From IMG/VR virus record IMGVR_UViG_3300044911_001353, positions 1-30,058 of that record: DNA of 30,058 nucleotides; one strand, given 5' to 3'. This document shows, piece by piece, positions 1-7,631 of the stretch. The translations under genes were made by a program, and so were the position numbers. This DNA comes from a virus. Numbering within the stretch: the first letter of the stretch is position 1; every line of letters starts with the position of its first letter. Below the pieces are notes generated by a model. That model was not told where the DNA came from. It did not search any database and worked only from the letters and a program-made list of their open reading frames with translations.

Positions 1-48
1 CATCTGCTGGCCCACAGATTCTCATCTTTCTTCTGTTGGGGCCGTCGT

Positions 49-83
49 CCCCACCCTGCACCTTGGTCGGTGGCAGGGTGGGG
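49..83 (-). terminator. Terminator-like hairpin closing the lysis block
   Basis: Perfect 11-bp stem CCCCACCCTGC / GCAGGGTGGGG, extended by three further pairs (ACC/GGT) across a one-base bulge, around a six-base loop. It lies just downstream of the last leftward gene, where the late transcript would be expected to end. There is no U-tract on either side, so it is either a GC-rich terminator of the kind common in actinobacteria or a 3'-end protecting stem. It could also work on rightward transcripts. Confidence 0.6.
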
Positions 84-91
84 CGACCAGC

Positions 92-247
92 TCAGTACAT
101 CCGCTTCGACCGAGTGCTCGGCTTGGGCGTGTCGGCACTCATCTTGCCCTTGCGAGCGCCGCTTGCCTTCTTCGCAGTCTCCTTGAATGCAGCACCAGCA
201 GCAGGTCGCTTCGGCGCCGGAGGCTTGGGGGGACGGGGCTTCATCAT
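92..247 (-). CDS. Small basic protein, 51 aa, unknown function
   Basis: Starts at ATG ATG in a TGATGATG overlap with the holin stop codon (either ATG could be used; 51 or 50 residues). The product is rich in Lys, Arg, Pro and Ala and has no membrane segment or cysteine. The first 15 residues are Pro/Lys repeats and the rest is Lys/Arg with Ala, Ser and Thr. It is the last gene before the terminator-like hairpin. Coupling to the holin gene says it is co-expressed late, but nothing in the sequence gives a lysis role. It resembles in composition the other basic small proteins in this genome (7493-7615, 23554-23817, 27670-29095), which could be nucleic-acid-binding or virion proteins. Confidence 0.55.
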   Translation of the reverse strand: MMKPRPPKPPAPKRPAAGAAFKETAKKASGARKGKMSADTPKPSTRSKRMY

Positions 248-522
248 CAGATGTCCTTGCTCTTGGTGGGGTAGTGGGGTGCTTCGCCCGGCAGCACATG
301 GTGGCTCTGTGCCGTACGCACGATCCAGCCGACCAGGCCCGACGCCGCAGCAGCCAACGCAGCCACCGCAGCCTTGCCGAGTGGCGTCACTGCCGGAAAC
401 TCCGCCGCATCGGTGCCTGCCCATGAGGCCACATCACCGATCCAGCCCAACAGGCTGACGCTGAACACACCGATGAACGTCCACAGCGCCGTGAACAGCG
501 CCGACTTCGTTGCATCCTTCAT
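247..522 (-). CDS. Holin, two membrane helices
   Basis: Small membrane protein of 91 residues that would form lesions in the cytoplasmic membrane and let the amidase reach the cell wall. Two hydrophobic segments are visible, about residues 6-30 (rich in Trp, Phe, Leu) and 48-70 (Ala/Val/Gly-rich), separated by a short acidic loop, followed by a polar tail with Lys and His. The arrangement is like small two-helix holins of actinobacteriophages (r1t-like). The ATG overlaps the upstream stop (ATGA) and follows AAGGAG. Its place in a row with the amidase and another membrane protein supports the lysis role. The specific holin family is inferred from topology, not from a profile match. Confidence 0.8.
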   Translation of the reverse strand: MKDATKSALFTALWTFIGVFSVSLLGWIGDVASWAGTDAAEFPAVTPLGKAAVAALAAAASGLVGWIVRTAQSHHVLPGEAPHYPTKSKDI

Positions 523-842
523 GGCTTCTCCTTCAGATGATCCAAGCGGCAGCCGACATGCTGCCCGACGGCCTCGACCGCACGAACAAGGTAGTCCACC
601 TTCGCTTCAGTGTGCGTCACTCGCTCAACCAGCGTGGCTGACCCAGCAGGCACATGGTTCACTGCCGTGTTGATCTGCTCTACGCCCTTCTTCACCGCTT
701 CCAGCGATGCTTCCATCGAACCCGCCCTGACCGTCACCCGTTGGAAGCCTCGTCGCCACACGAGCAGCAATGCTGCCATACCGATAAGCAACACAGCGAC
801 CGCTCCCACGAACATCGCGCCCTCGGCCAAGGTGGCGCTCAT
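519..842 (-). CDS. One-helix membrane protein with coiled-coil tail (lysis cassette)
   Basis: 107 residues, starting at the ATG in a TGATG overlap with the amidase stop. An in-frame extension upstream lies entirely inside the amidase gene and was not used. One hydrophobic helix at about residues 8-28 ends in WRRG, giving a positive-inside boundary. The remainder is an amphipathic helical region (about 42-60 and 70-90) with repeats of Val/Leu/Ile spaced as in coiled coils. It sits between amidase and holin and has an ATGA overlap with the holin. Possible roles are a second holin, a holin regulator (antiholin) or an envelope-spanning accessory. None is decided by the sequence. Confidence 0.75.
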   Translation of the reverse strand: MSATLAEGAMFVGAVAVLLIGMAALLLVWRRGFQRVTVRAGSMEASLEAVKKGVEQINTAVNHVPAGSATLVERVTHTEAKVDYLVRAVEAVGQHVGCRLDHLKEKP

Positions 843-1324
843 CACGTCACCACCAACTCGGACCAGCGTTCCTTGATGCGGCCCGGGCACGCCGTTGCAG
901 CGACCTGGCCGTGCTGCACCTGCCATGCCTGCGGGCTGATCGCCTGCGTCCACTTCAGGCAGCCGATCAGCCAGCGGTACGACGCCACCTGGGCATCGGT
1001 GCACGCGTCCGAGTTGCCGTTCAGAAACAGAATGCCGTACGACGAGTCGTTGCGCCCGGCGCAGTGCGCCGCACGATACGCGCCAGCGAACTCAGCAATG
1101 CGGCCGTCCATGTGGATGACGTAGTTGTACTCGTTCGCCTTCCAACGGTTGATCGACTGAATCGTCTTGGCGAGGTCGGCGTTCGCGTACGACTTGTTGA
1201 CGCCCGTGTAGTGCACCAGCACCAGGCCGAGGTTGCGCTGCAGCAGCGGCCGTGCCGTGATGCGGTTGATGTTGGTCACCCGGGCCGGCAGACCAAGTTG
1301 CGTGCGGGGAAGGATCGTTGTCAT
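842..1324 (-). CDS. Endolysin: N-acetylmuramoyl-L-alanine amidase (Amidase_2/PGRP type)
   Basis: 160 residues, the size of a single-domain T7-lysozyme-like zinc amidase, which cuts the bond between MurNAc and L-alanine of peptidoglycan. The pattern fits that family: H38 in VHYTG, Y66 followed by a VIHMDG strand (residues 69-74), and H138 eight residues before C146 in TACPG, the same spacing as the zinc ligands H122 and C130 of T7 lysozyme. The position of the T7 catalytic lysine is Thr here (T144), as in some relatives. No cell-wall-binding domain or signal peptide follows, so export must depend on the holin coded two genes downstream. It starts 12 bases after the fibre gene, with only a weak GA-rich ribosome site. 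Confidence 0.9.
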   Translation of the reverse strand: MTTILPRTQLGLPARVTNINRITARPLLQRNLGLVLVHYTGVNKSYANADLAKTIQSINRWKANEYNYVIHMDGRIAEFAGAYRAAHCAGRNDSSYGILFLNGNSDACTDAQVASYRWLIGCLKWTQAISPQAWQVQHGQVAATACPGRIKERWSELVVT

Positions 1325-1336
1325 GTTCTCAGTCTC

Positions 1337-2461
1337 TCAGGTGAACGAATGGCGGCTTGCCATCTGGAACCGCACCCAAGCCAAGAGGTGATCGCCTGTC
1401 GTCCAGGTAAACGGGTCAATGCTGCTTACCGATGCCACGGTAGGAACCGAGATGCCTGAACCCGTGGCGATGATGCGTATGTATCTGCAACCAATTGAGT
1501 TGAAGCCGTCGTGATAAGTGGAGCCGTACCAAAGGTTGCCGGTGGAGTCATTGAGAATTACCTGGCCCTTCGTCAACTCCAACGTCGTAGGTGGCTGGAT
1601 CGCAGGACTGCCCGAGGGCAACGAGAAGATCGGGTTGCCTGTCACCGAAAATCCCGATGACCCCAGCACGGCATAGATCTGCAGGTCAATCCAGCCATCG
1701 CTGCGCTTGAACGTGCCCGTCAGCGTGCCGCCCGTGCCGACCGTCATGTTCGTCGCCGTCGGCGTGTACGTCTGCGTCGGTTCGGAGATGATCACCCAGC
1801 CAGCGCTGTTGTGCTGCATGAGCCGATCGGTGTCCGTCTCGTAGATCATCAGGCTCTCGAAACCCGTCGGTCGCGTCGACGATGTGCACACAACGAACAC
1901 AGCGTGCTGCACCCAGGCCGTGCCGTTGTAGCGCCACAACGTGCCGGTGTCCGTCGTCAGTGCCAACATGCCCAAGCCAGGAGCCGTGATGCCAGCGTCC
2001 CGTGCCGTCGTCGTTGCCCACGACGAGTAGCCCGGCTGCCACGACGGCAACGCGCTTGCAATACCCAACTGCTGACCCGTGTTGCCAATTGCCAGTCGGC
2101 TCGGCGCGCCAGCGGTGCGGCTCAACAGATCGCCGTTGGTGGTCATCGTGTTGGCAAACAGGTTGACCTCGTCGATCGTGGCGGCGTCCAGCACATGCTC
2201 GACGACCGCTGCATCCACATGCGCAACCGCCGACGTCCCATCGAACCCACGCGTCGTCGCCGTCAGCGTGTTGCTGCCGCCCGTGCGCACGCACAGCACC
2301 TTCTCCTCGGTCGCCAGCCCCCGATCGATGGCGATCACGAACGCCGTTGCGCCAGACGGATACGTCGACGCATCGAGCACAGCAATCGCCGTCGTGGCGT
2401 TGGTGATCGGACCATTCAGCTTTGTGGCAACTGCGCCACCTACGTACTGCCTGCGAGGCAT
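1337..2461 (-). CDS. Tail fibre / host-binding-like structural protein
   Basis: 374 residues, beta-rich, Thr/Ser/Gly-rich, no membrane segment. Residues about 15-90 match the beta module also present in the capsid protein and in the connector protein (see findings), ending in a TTRGFDGT...H pattern. The next part (about 100-240) has repeats typical of fibre proteins, such as short GTLWRYNGTAW and DRLMQHNSAGW units spaced by acidic turns. The C-terminal third is a predicted jelly-roll-like run of strands. The ATG follows AGGAGG by five bases and lies eight bases after the large tail protein gene. Its position between tail and lysis genes is the usual place for fibres. The receptor is unknown. 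Confidence 0.85.
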   Translation of the reverse strand: MPRRQYVGGAVATKLNGPITNATTAIAVLDASTYPSGATAFVIAIDRGLATEEKVLCVRTGGSNTLTATTRGFDGTSAVAHVDAAVVEHVLDAATIDEVNLFANTMTTNGDLLSRTAGAPSRLAIGNTGQQLGIASALPSWQPGYSSWATTTARDAGITAPGLGMLALTTDTGTLWRYNGTAWVQHAVFVVCTSSTRPTGFESLMIYETDTDRLMQHNSAGWVIISEPTQTYTPTATNMTVGTGGTLTGTFKRSDGWIDLQIYAVLGSSGFSVTGNPIFSLPSGSPAIQPPTTLELTKGQVILNDSTGNLWYGSTYHDGFNSIGCRYIRIIATGSGISVPTVASVSSIDPFTWTTGDHLLAWVRFQMASRHSFT

Positions 2462-2469
2462 GAGCCCTC

Positions 2470-4281
2470 CTACGTTGTCAGCAACTTCACTACCAGGATG
2501 GCCTCGAACCAGCCACCGTCGTCACGCCAGTTGTTCGGACGCAACTCGAACGCATCGATACGGACTCTCGTAACGTAGTCCCCAACGCGAAACAGCACCT
2601 TCGTCTTGTCGCGCCACAGCGCCTGGATGTGAGCGAACTCATCCTCCAGATCGAGCGACAGTTCCATGCCCATGCCGTCACCCGCTGTGACCCGACTGTG
2701 CACGATCAACGGCACGATCCACTGCTCGGACGGCGGCGGCACCGGATACGCCCGCAGCACCCACTTCAACACCGTCGGCGTGTCGCTGCCGTTCGACGCC
2801 AGATCAACACGCACCCGGCAACTGATCACGTCGATGGCGTTCAGGTCGGCAATCATCTGCCGCAGGCCGACGCCCGATTCGGTCAGCGAGTAGACCGCAT
2901 CGCCTTCCTCGTCGTAGATGGTCAACGTCACCGACTGTCCGGTGGTCAACGGCTTGAAGTCCACGACCATCTGCGACAGGCGCTTGCGCTCCACCGTGCC
3001 GAACAGAATCTTGCCCGAGTCCAGATAGCCAGTCGTGTCGTACGCCGTCGTCGACTCCACAAACACGCCCTGACCGGCCACCGCATACGCCAGCCGGCCA
3101 TTCAGACGCGCCACGCCCGTCACCGCTCCAGCCACGTTCGCCTCGAGGTCGGCTGCGTACGCAGGCTGCAGCGCCTCGACGAACGTAGTCAGATCAAGCC
3201 GTGCCGTGCCAGCCGTCGTGGCCCCGTCGTAGAGCGACCACCCGGTGAACACATACTGGCCCTCGGCGCACGCCGCCTGCACATCACCCAGGTCTGCCAG
3301 CAGCGGACCGTACGTGAGTGACCCGTCTGCGGCCGTCTGTGCCAGCCGTGCGCCCTTGTTGGAATAGATCACTGCGCCACCGGCAAACGACACGCCGCCT
3401 CGCAGCAGTTCGCCCTCAGGGAACGGTGCAGCGTCCTGGGCGATGACGAGGTTTCCGCTCGAATCGGTCGTCGTTGTGTACAGCTCGGACCGGCTGCCAG
3501 CGAAACCGCCGACGTAGATGCGCGAGCCAATCGCAAAGATCGTGGTCCAACGGAACGCTGACTGCTGATGTGTGCGAACCGTCGTCAGCGCGCCGCTGCC
3601 TGCCACGCTGCTCAACGTGCTGCCAATGCCGATCAACAGTCGGTTGCCAACAAACGCCACGTTCGACACATCGCCCGTGACCGGCGTTCCGTACGCCGTA
3701 GGTGTGGTCGCCGCTCCGACGTACTTGACGAGATTGGTCGATGTCGCCACGAACACATCAGAGCCGTCCGTGGCGAACGCCTGCACAGTGCCGCCCGGGG
3801 CCGTCATCGTCGACCACGCACCGAACCCAGTCGAGCGATACAGCGTTGCCCCGTCCGAGGCGTACAGGTAGTTGTTGAATCCGATCAGCCGTGGCGCGCC
3901 CGACGACACCGAACGGGACAACGTGCTTGCTCGATGCAGCGTCAGTTCGTTCTTCGTCCACACGTTGATCGACCGTGATCGATCGAACCGGAACGGGTCC
4001 GACGTGTCGTCAAGTTCGCTGATCTCCTGATCGGCGCCACGGTGCCACGAATAGCGGTAGCGCGACCATGTGCCCGACGCGTTGAACAACGCATCCGATG
4101 GCTCGGCGCTGGTGACGACGCCCTCACGCAGCGTCTGCAGGCTGCTGTGGCGGTACTCCGTCAGGTCGATCGTGTACGTCCGACCATCCAACAGCACCGT
4201 GTGTGGCAGCACCCGCTGCGCGCTGAACGTGCCGAGATAGAACGGTGCCCCGCCGCCGAAGAACGGGATCGACAGGCCCAT
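2470..4281 (-). CDS. Large beta-rich tail protein, nozzle or stopper-like
   Basis: 603 residues starting at an ATG in a TGATG overlap with the connector gene. The N-terminus is short and hydrophobic with Gly (no clear signal peptide cleavage expected in a virion protein). The middle, about residues 130-400, is a series of repeats in which short strands alternate with Gly/Asp turns (for example GFNNYLYASDGATLY, and GNRLLIGIG), as in beta-propeller proteins. The C-terminal 180 residues form further strands ending in a domain with WRDDGGWFEA. Podovirus nozzle proteins (T7 gp12 type) also contain propeller-like folds and are encoded after a small neck protein, which is the context here. The assignment is by architecture and position only. 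Confidence 0.85.
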   Translation of the reverse strand: MGLSIPFFGGGAPFYLGTFSAQRVLPHTVLLDGRTYTIDLTEYRHSSLQTLREGVVTSAEPSDALFNASGTWSRYRYSWHRGADQEISELDDTSDPFRFDRSRSINVWTKNELTLHRASTLSRSVSSGAPRLIGFNNYLYASDGATLYRSTGFGAWSTMTAPGGTVQAFATDGSDVFVATSTNLVKYVGAATTPTAYGTPVTGDVSNVAFVGNRLLIGIGSTLSSVAGSGALTTVRTHQQSAFRWTTIFAIGSRIYVGGFAGSRSELYTTTTDSSGNLVIAQDAAPFPEGELLRGGVSFAGGAVIYSNKGARLAQTAADGSLTYGPLLADLGDVQAACAEGQYVFTGWSLYDGATTAGTARLDLTTFVEALQPAYAADLEANVAGAVTGVARLNGRLAYAVAGQGVFVESTTAYDTTGYLDSGKILFGTVERKRLSQMVVDFKPLTTGQSVTLTIYDEEGDAVYSLTESGVGLRQMIADLNAIDVISCRVRVDLASNGSDTPTVLKWVLRAYPVPPPSEQWIVPLIVHSRVTAGDGMGMELSLDLEDEFAHIQALWRDKTKVLFRVGDYVTRVRIDAFELRPNNWRDDGGWFEAILVVKLLTT

Positions 4282-5192
4282 CAGCCAAACCGCACCGGAT
4301 ACATGGAGCGGAGCTTGTTGATCTCTTCCATCTTCCGGTTCCGATACAGCGCCTGCGACACCTGGCCCTGTTGCACCAGCGAGCCCGGGGGCACCTCCTG
4401 GGCCCGACGAGGCTCATCCTGGGTAGTACGCGCCGACATGCCTGCCTCGTTGGCCTGGAGCAGCCGCAGCCGCACACCCATCGACAGCACATCGAGCATC
4501 GACTCTTGCAGCCCACCATCCACGATCAAGTCCTGCGCTAGCGTGAACGTCGTGTGATACGGCATCGCCGCCTTGACGATGACCTTTCCAGCAGCAACCG
4601 GATCGATGAACCGCAGCGCCAGACCCGACGTGGCAAACGCCGACCACACCGCCGGGTCGTAGCGCACCAGGCGCAGGTTCGCTCGAGGCCATGCCGTCGA
4701 CTGTGTGGTTGAGCCGACGTCCGTCCACTGCCGATGCGCGTCGATGATGCCGTAGCAACCCGCCATCGACACCGGCAGTTCGACCGTCTCCTGGCTGTCA
4801 GCGACCGTCAGTTCCTCGGTGACCACCTGATACAACTGCGGGCCGTACGAACCAATCTCTTCCAGCATGGCGTCGTAGATGTCCAGGCCGGTGAAGCGCG
4901 AGTTGATCCACACTTCGGCCCCTGCATCGTGTGCAGCAGCCGTCGAATCGTGGAACGCACGAATGACTGTGGCCGTCTTGCTCGCCGTATCCACCGACAC
5001 CACACGCAGCAGTTCGGTGCCAATCGACAACATCGACCCCGCCACCACGTTCGCCGTCAACGTCAGCGTCATCGGCACCGTCGTCTGAGACGACGTGATC
5101 GCAGAAGCCAACGTGTTGATCTCGTTGCGGTAGCCAGACGACAGTTGCCGCCGGATGCGGTCAATGGTGACCGAGACAGTGCTGCGCGCCAT
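4281..5192 (-). CDS. Head-tail connector / adaptor-like protein
   Basis: 303 residues. It starts at ATG after AAGGAG with a good spacing. The first 25 residues are a helix with many Arg. Residues about 26-96 carry the shared beta module (GTELLRVVSVD, then VIRAFHDSTAAAH). Then come an acidic helix with EEIGSYG and a long mixed region. A final charged helix (about 240-295) is rich in Arg, Gln and Met. In tailed phages the gene directly after the capsid gene commonly codes for a neck protein that joins portal to tail, and this protein is placed between capsid and tail genes. A tail-completion role is possible instead. No profile-level match can be claimed. Confidence 0.85.
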   Translation of the reverse strand: MARSTVSVTIDRIRRQLSSGYRNEINTLASAITSSQTTVPMTLTLTANVVAGSMLSIGTELLRVVSVDTASKTATVIRAFHDSTAAAHDAGAEVWINSRFTGLDIYDAMLEEIGSYGPQLYQVVTEELTVADSQETVELPVSMAGCYGIIDAHRQWTDVGSTTQSTAWPRANLRLVRYDPAVWSAFATSGLALRFIDPVAAGKVIVKAAMPYHTTFTLAQDLIVDGGLQESMLDVLSMGVRLRLLQANEAGMSARTTQDEPRRAQEVPPGSLVQQGQVSQALYRNRKMEEINKLRSMYPVRFG

Positions 5193-5214
5193 GATCTCTC
5201 CTTACGCGAAGGTT

Positions 5215-5248
5215 GACCCCGCACGGTGTGGCTGCACCGTACGGGGTC
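5215..5248 (-). terminator. Hairpin after the capsid gene
   Basis: Stem GACCCCG / CGGGGTC (7 bp), one mismatch, then ACGGTG / CACCGT (6 bp), loop TGGCTG. It fills most of the 72-base gap between the capsid gene and the connector gene, by far the largest gap in the head block. There is no U-tract. A partial terminator or an mRNA-end stabiliser here would let capsid protein be made in excess over neck and tail proteins. Confidence 0.55.
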
Positions 5249-5264
5249 ACCACCTACGGACAGA

Positions 5265-6437
5265 TCAGACGAGGCCCGAACCCGGCAGCGCCTGCGAGCT
5301 GTCGAGGCCGCTCCACTTCGCCATGTGATCCTGGCCCTTGACCTGGAAGCCGCCCTCGCACACCATCATGTACGTGTCGGTGTCGTCGGTCTTGGCCAGC
5401 TTCTGCGTGATCAGCGGCTGGAACTGCCGGTACACGAAGTTGTCCCGGCTGTAGGCGAAGGCGTTGTTCGCCTTCACCCAGCGGTTGCGCACCAGCACGA
5501 CCTCGTTGAACTCGGTCATCACGGTGGTCGCCCGACGACGCCCACGACGGGCATCCTCGATGTTGACCGTCTGCACGCGCTCGTTGCCGGCGATGTTGTT
5601 CAGCGCCTGGAAGTTGACCGGCCGGCTCATCAGCACCTCGAACATGCCGCCCTTGTCGTACGCCGCCTGCTGCATGTCTTCGATGGCCTCGATGGTTAGC
5701 CAGTACGACGACGAGTCGACGTTCGACGTGACGAAGTGGTTGAGGCCGCCGGTCTGACGCCGGTTGTCGGCCGACCGAACGTGCTTCACGCCATACAGCG
5801 CCGAGTTCTCGATGCCGAGGTTCAGCGACTGCATGGTGTTGAGCATCTGCTTGTTCAACTCGTTCGGCACGCCGTACTTCGGAATGCGCTGCTCGGTACG
5901 CGACACCTGGATCTTCTTGCTCCAGATCTGCGTGTAGTTGCTGTACTTGTCACGGCCTTGGAAGTTGGTCGAACCGATCGAACCTTCGATCAGGATGGTG
6001 CCCAAGCCGATCACGTCGGCGCCGGTCGAGTGCGACGCAGCGGTGGTGTTGGTGTCGGATGCCGAACCACGCACCACGGTCAACACTTCGGTGCTGGTGT
6101 TGATGGCCGTCACGACCATCACCTCGTCGTCGATGCGGATGCCGTCGCCCACGGCGAACTTCACGGCGTCGCCGGTGTTCAGCGTGACGCTGGTGACCGA
6201 CGAGTTGATGGTGCCGTTGAGGGTGCCACGGGGCAGCGGCACCTGCTCCTCGAGCCAGAAGAACTCGACGTTGTCGACCGGGGTGCGCGGCATGAGCGGC
6301 ACACCGTCGGCGCCGGTGCCCGAGAGCAGCGGCAGGTCCATCGGGGAGAGGATGTAGATGAGTTCGTCGATGTTGACCTTGGTCTCGACGGTGAGGTCAT
6401 ACGAGTAGAAGGCGGGGCCTGCGAGTTCCTGTGCCAT
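5265..6437 (-). CDS. Major capsid protein (SU10 / DUF5309-like)
   Basis: 390 residues, the usual size for an HK97-fold shell protein. It opens with a short N-arm containing DLTVETKVNIDELIYILSP, as in the SU10-type capsid proteins grouped as DUF5309. After a short linker, residues about 74-143 form an inserted beta module (GDGIRIDDEVMVV ... VVRGSASDTN ... H..GADV). The central part has many Asn/Gln/Arg and an RRGRRR basic run near residues 293-298. The C-terminus ends in GFQVKGQDHMAKW followed by a flexible tail. Upstream are a scaffold-like gene and a small gene, downstream a hairpin and the connector gene, which is the standard head order. The family name is from recall of the pattern, not from a search. 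ATG follows AAGGAA. Confidence 0.85.
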   Translation of the reverse strand: MAQELAGPAFYSYDLTVETKVNIDELIYILSPMDLPLLSGTGADGVPLMPRTPVDNVEFFWLEEQVPLPRGTLNGTINSSVTSVTLNTGDAVKFAVGDGIRIDDEVMVVTAINTSTEVLTVVRGSASDTNTTAASHSTGADVIGLGTILIEGSIGSTNFQGRDKYSNYTQIWSKKIQVSRTEQRIPKYGVPNELNKQMLNTMQSLNLGIENSALYGVKHVRSADNRRQTGGLNHFVTSNVDSSSYWLTIEAIEDMQQAAYDKGGMFEVLMSRPVNFQALNNIAGNERVQTVNIEDARRGRRRATTVMTEFNEVVLVRNRWVKANNAFAYSRDNFVYRQFQPLITQKLAKTDDTDTYMMVCEGGFQVKGQDHMAKWSGLDSSQALPGSGLV

Positions 6438-6449
6438 GAGAGTGGTTCC

Positions 6450-6746
6450 TTACTGGACGGCGCTGTGCGCTCTGCGGAGATGGGATTCGACCTGATGTCG
6501 CTTCTCCGTGTACTCCTTCCAGCGCAGCACATCACCACTTGGCGTCAGGATCGGCATCTTGTAGCCGCCTGGACGCTCGTCGTACATGATCTGCTTGTTG
6601 ATGCTGGGAGGTGTCGTCGGAGTCGGACGCCAGTTCTGTGTCCGAGTCGATTCGGCTCGGGGTGACACCTGCAAACCCTTCGATCGCAACTTGCACGCGT
6701 AGTGCTCGTTGCAACCTGGGATGTCACACAGGGGTCGGCTTGCCAT
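6450..6746 (-). CDS. Small Cys-containing protein of the head block
   Basis: 98 residues, starting at an ATG in a TGATG overlap with the scaffold-like gene. The N-terminus has C7, C12 and C18 with a His between the last two, which could hold a metal ion, though the set of ligands is incomplete for a classic zinc finger. The middle is Pro/Thr-rich and probably unstructured. The C-terminus (EYTEKRHQVESHLRRAH) is a charged helix. Its position between scaffold and capsid genes suggests a role in the procapsid or virion, but I do not recognise the family. Confidence 0.75.
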   Translation of the reverse strand: MASRPLCDIPGCNEHYACKLRSKGLQVSPRAESTRTQNWRPTPTTPPSINKQIMYDERPGGYKMPILTPSGDVLRWKEYTEKRHQVESHLRRAHSAVQ

Positions 6747-7279
6747 CAGATCACGGGGCGTCGTGCGTTACGATCCCACGCGTTCTGATCAAAGATCACC
6801 CGCTGGTCACCGTTCGATGCTGCGACGAGAATCCGGTCGATTGCTGCCAACTGCGAATCTTCCAGTGCAGCACCGCGCTTGCGGTCCTCGTAGAAGTTGC
6901 TGTAGGCGTCATCGAAGGGATCGACACCCTGGTCGTCAGGTGCGGTCACGCTCTGCCCGCCGCTCAGCCCTCGCCGGAACGCTGCCTGGTCTTGCTCGTC
7001 GGTCGGAATGCTGTTGCGACCGGGAGTGAACAGGCCGAGGTCTTCGGCTTCGGTACGGAGTTCGTCGAGTGAGGTGCCCTCGAACGTCTTGAAGAGCATC
7101 CGGCCGATCTTTGAGTCGGTGTCGATGCCAGCCTTGGCGAACAGGTTTTCTCGCCGCAACTGGGCGATCTCCTGCTCGTACTGACCGGCCTGCTCGGCAC
7201 GCTGCCGCAGCGATCGGATGTCGGGTTGACGTTCCTGCGTTTCCAGTTCGTCGTCGTCGTAGTCGTGTTCGGTTGCCAT
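6746..7279 (-). CDS. Scaffolding-like protein
   Basis: 177 residues, acidic at the N-terminus (DYDDDELETQE), then a coiled-coil helix at about 20-47 (IRSLRQRAEQ, then EIAQLRREN) leading into a motif with LFAKAGIDTDSKIGRMLFK and a DELRTEAEDLGL helix, a pattern I know from scaffolding proteins of actinobacteriophages. The C-terminal third is less ordered and Asp/Arg-rich. It is the second gene before the capsid gene. Scaffold proteins guide capsid assembly and leave or are cleaved before DNA packaging. AAGGAG is six bases before ATG. A capsid assembly protease was not found, so removal may not need one. Confidence 0.75.
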   Translation of the reverse strand: MATEHDYDDDELETQERQPDIRSLRQRAEQAGQYEQEIAQLRRENLFAKAGIDTDSKIGRMLFKTFEGTSLDELRTEAEDLGLFTPGRNSIPTDEQDQAAFRRGLSGGQSVTAPDDQGVDPFDDAYSNFYEDRKRGAALEDSQLAAIDRILVAASNGDQRVIFDQNAWDRNARRPVI

Positions 7280-7320
7280 TGTGTGCTCCTTGGAAGTGTT
7301 GCCATCTCGCCTTGCCTACA

Positions 7321-7344
7321 ACGACCGGCCGGCGAACCGGTCGT
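7321..7344. repeat. Perfect inverted repeat upstream of the head block
   Basis: ACGACCGG, an eight-base loop, then CCGGTCGT: eight perfect pairs. It lies in the 213-base gap (7280-7492) between the ejection block and the scaffold-like gene, 42 bases before that start codon. It could be an operator, or a stem in the 5' leader of the head-block mRNA. No U-tract. Confidence 0.5.
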
Positions 7345-7410
7345 GATGCTTCCAGCGGCCATCTCTAGCTCTCACTGCATGGGGCCGGTTACAGCTCACC
7401 CACATCGCGC

Positions 7411-7416
7411 ATCATA
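7411..7416 (-). promoter_or_regulatory. Candidate -10 element for the head block
   Basis: On the minus strand this reads TATGAT (five of six to TATAAT) in the gap that separates a terminator-like hairpin from the scaffold-like gene. No good -35 hexamer stands 16-18 bases upstream, so the call rests on the -10 match and on position. Phage-specific sigma use or an activator would be needed if it works. Confidence 0.25.
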
Positions 7417-7435
7417 CACATGCCGGTACGCGCAA

Positions 7436-7465
7436 GACGCCACCACCCTCATGGGTGATGGCGTC
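7436..7465 (-). terminator. Terminator-like hairpin after the ejection block
   Basis: GACGCCA / TGGCGTC (7 bp), one mismatch, then five further pairs around a TCAT loop. It starts 28 bases after the stop codon of the 40-residue ORF. No U-run follows on the minus strand (TTGCGCG). Together with the following gap it marks a probable transcript boundary between the ejection and head blocks. Confidence 0.5.
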
Positions 7466-7492
7466 TGTGCCGCTGCCGTGCGTGACGACAGA

Positions 7493-7615
7493 CTACTTCT
7501 TGCCGGGCTTGAACCGCTTGTCGCTGCCGGTCTTGACGGTCGACGTACTGCCGGTGACGACCTTGGTGCCGGTGTACTTCTTGGACGCCGGGGTGGGGCA
7601 CGAGCCTGCCTTCAT
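7493..7615 (-). CDS. Very small basic protein, 40 aa
   Basis: Too short for most gene finders, but it has the best ribosome site of the region (GGGAGGTAACCC before ATG). The product is Lys/Thr/Ser/Gly-rich, with one Cys near the N-terminus, and ends in PGKK. It follows the 420-residue ejection-type protein by 16 bases and is the last gene before a terminator-like hairpin, so it is probably part of that transcript. No function is recognised. A small virion or nucleic-acid-binding protein is possible. Confidence 0.65.
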   Translation of the reverse strand: MKAGSCPTPASKKYTGTKVVTGSTSTVKTGSDKRFKPGKK

Positions 7616-7631
7616 GGGTTACCTCCCTTCG

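Noticed and set aside
1-25. A possible leftward gene starting at ATG (position 25)
   Set aside because: Only eight codons are inside the window and the ribosome site is weak.
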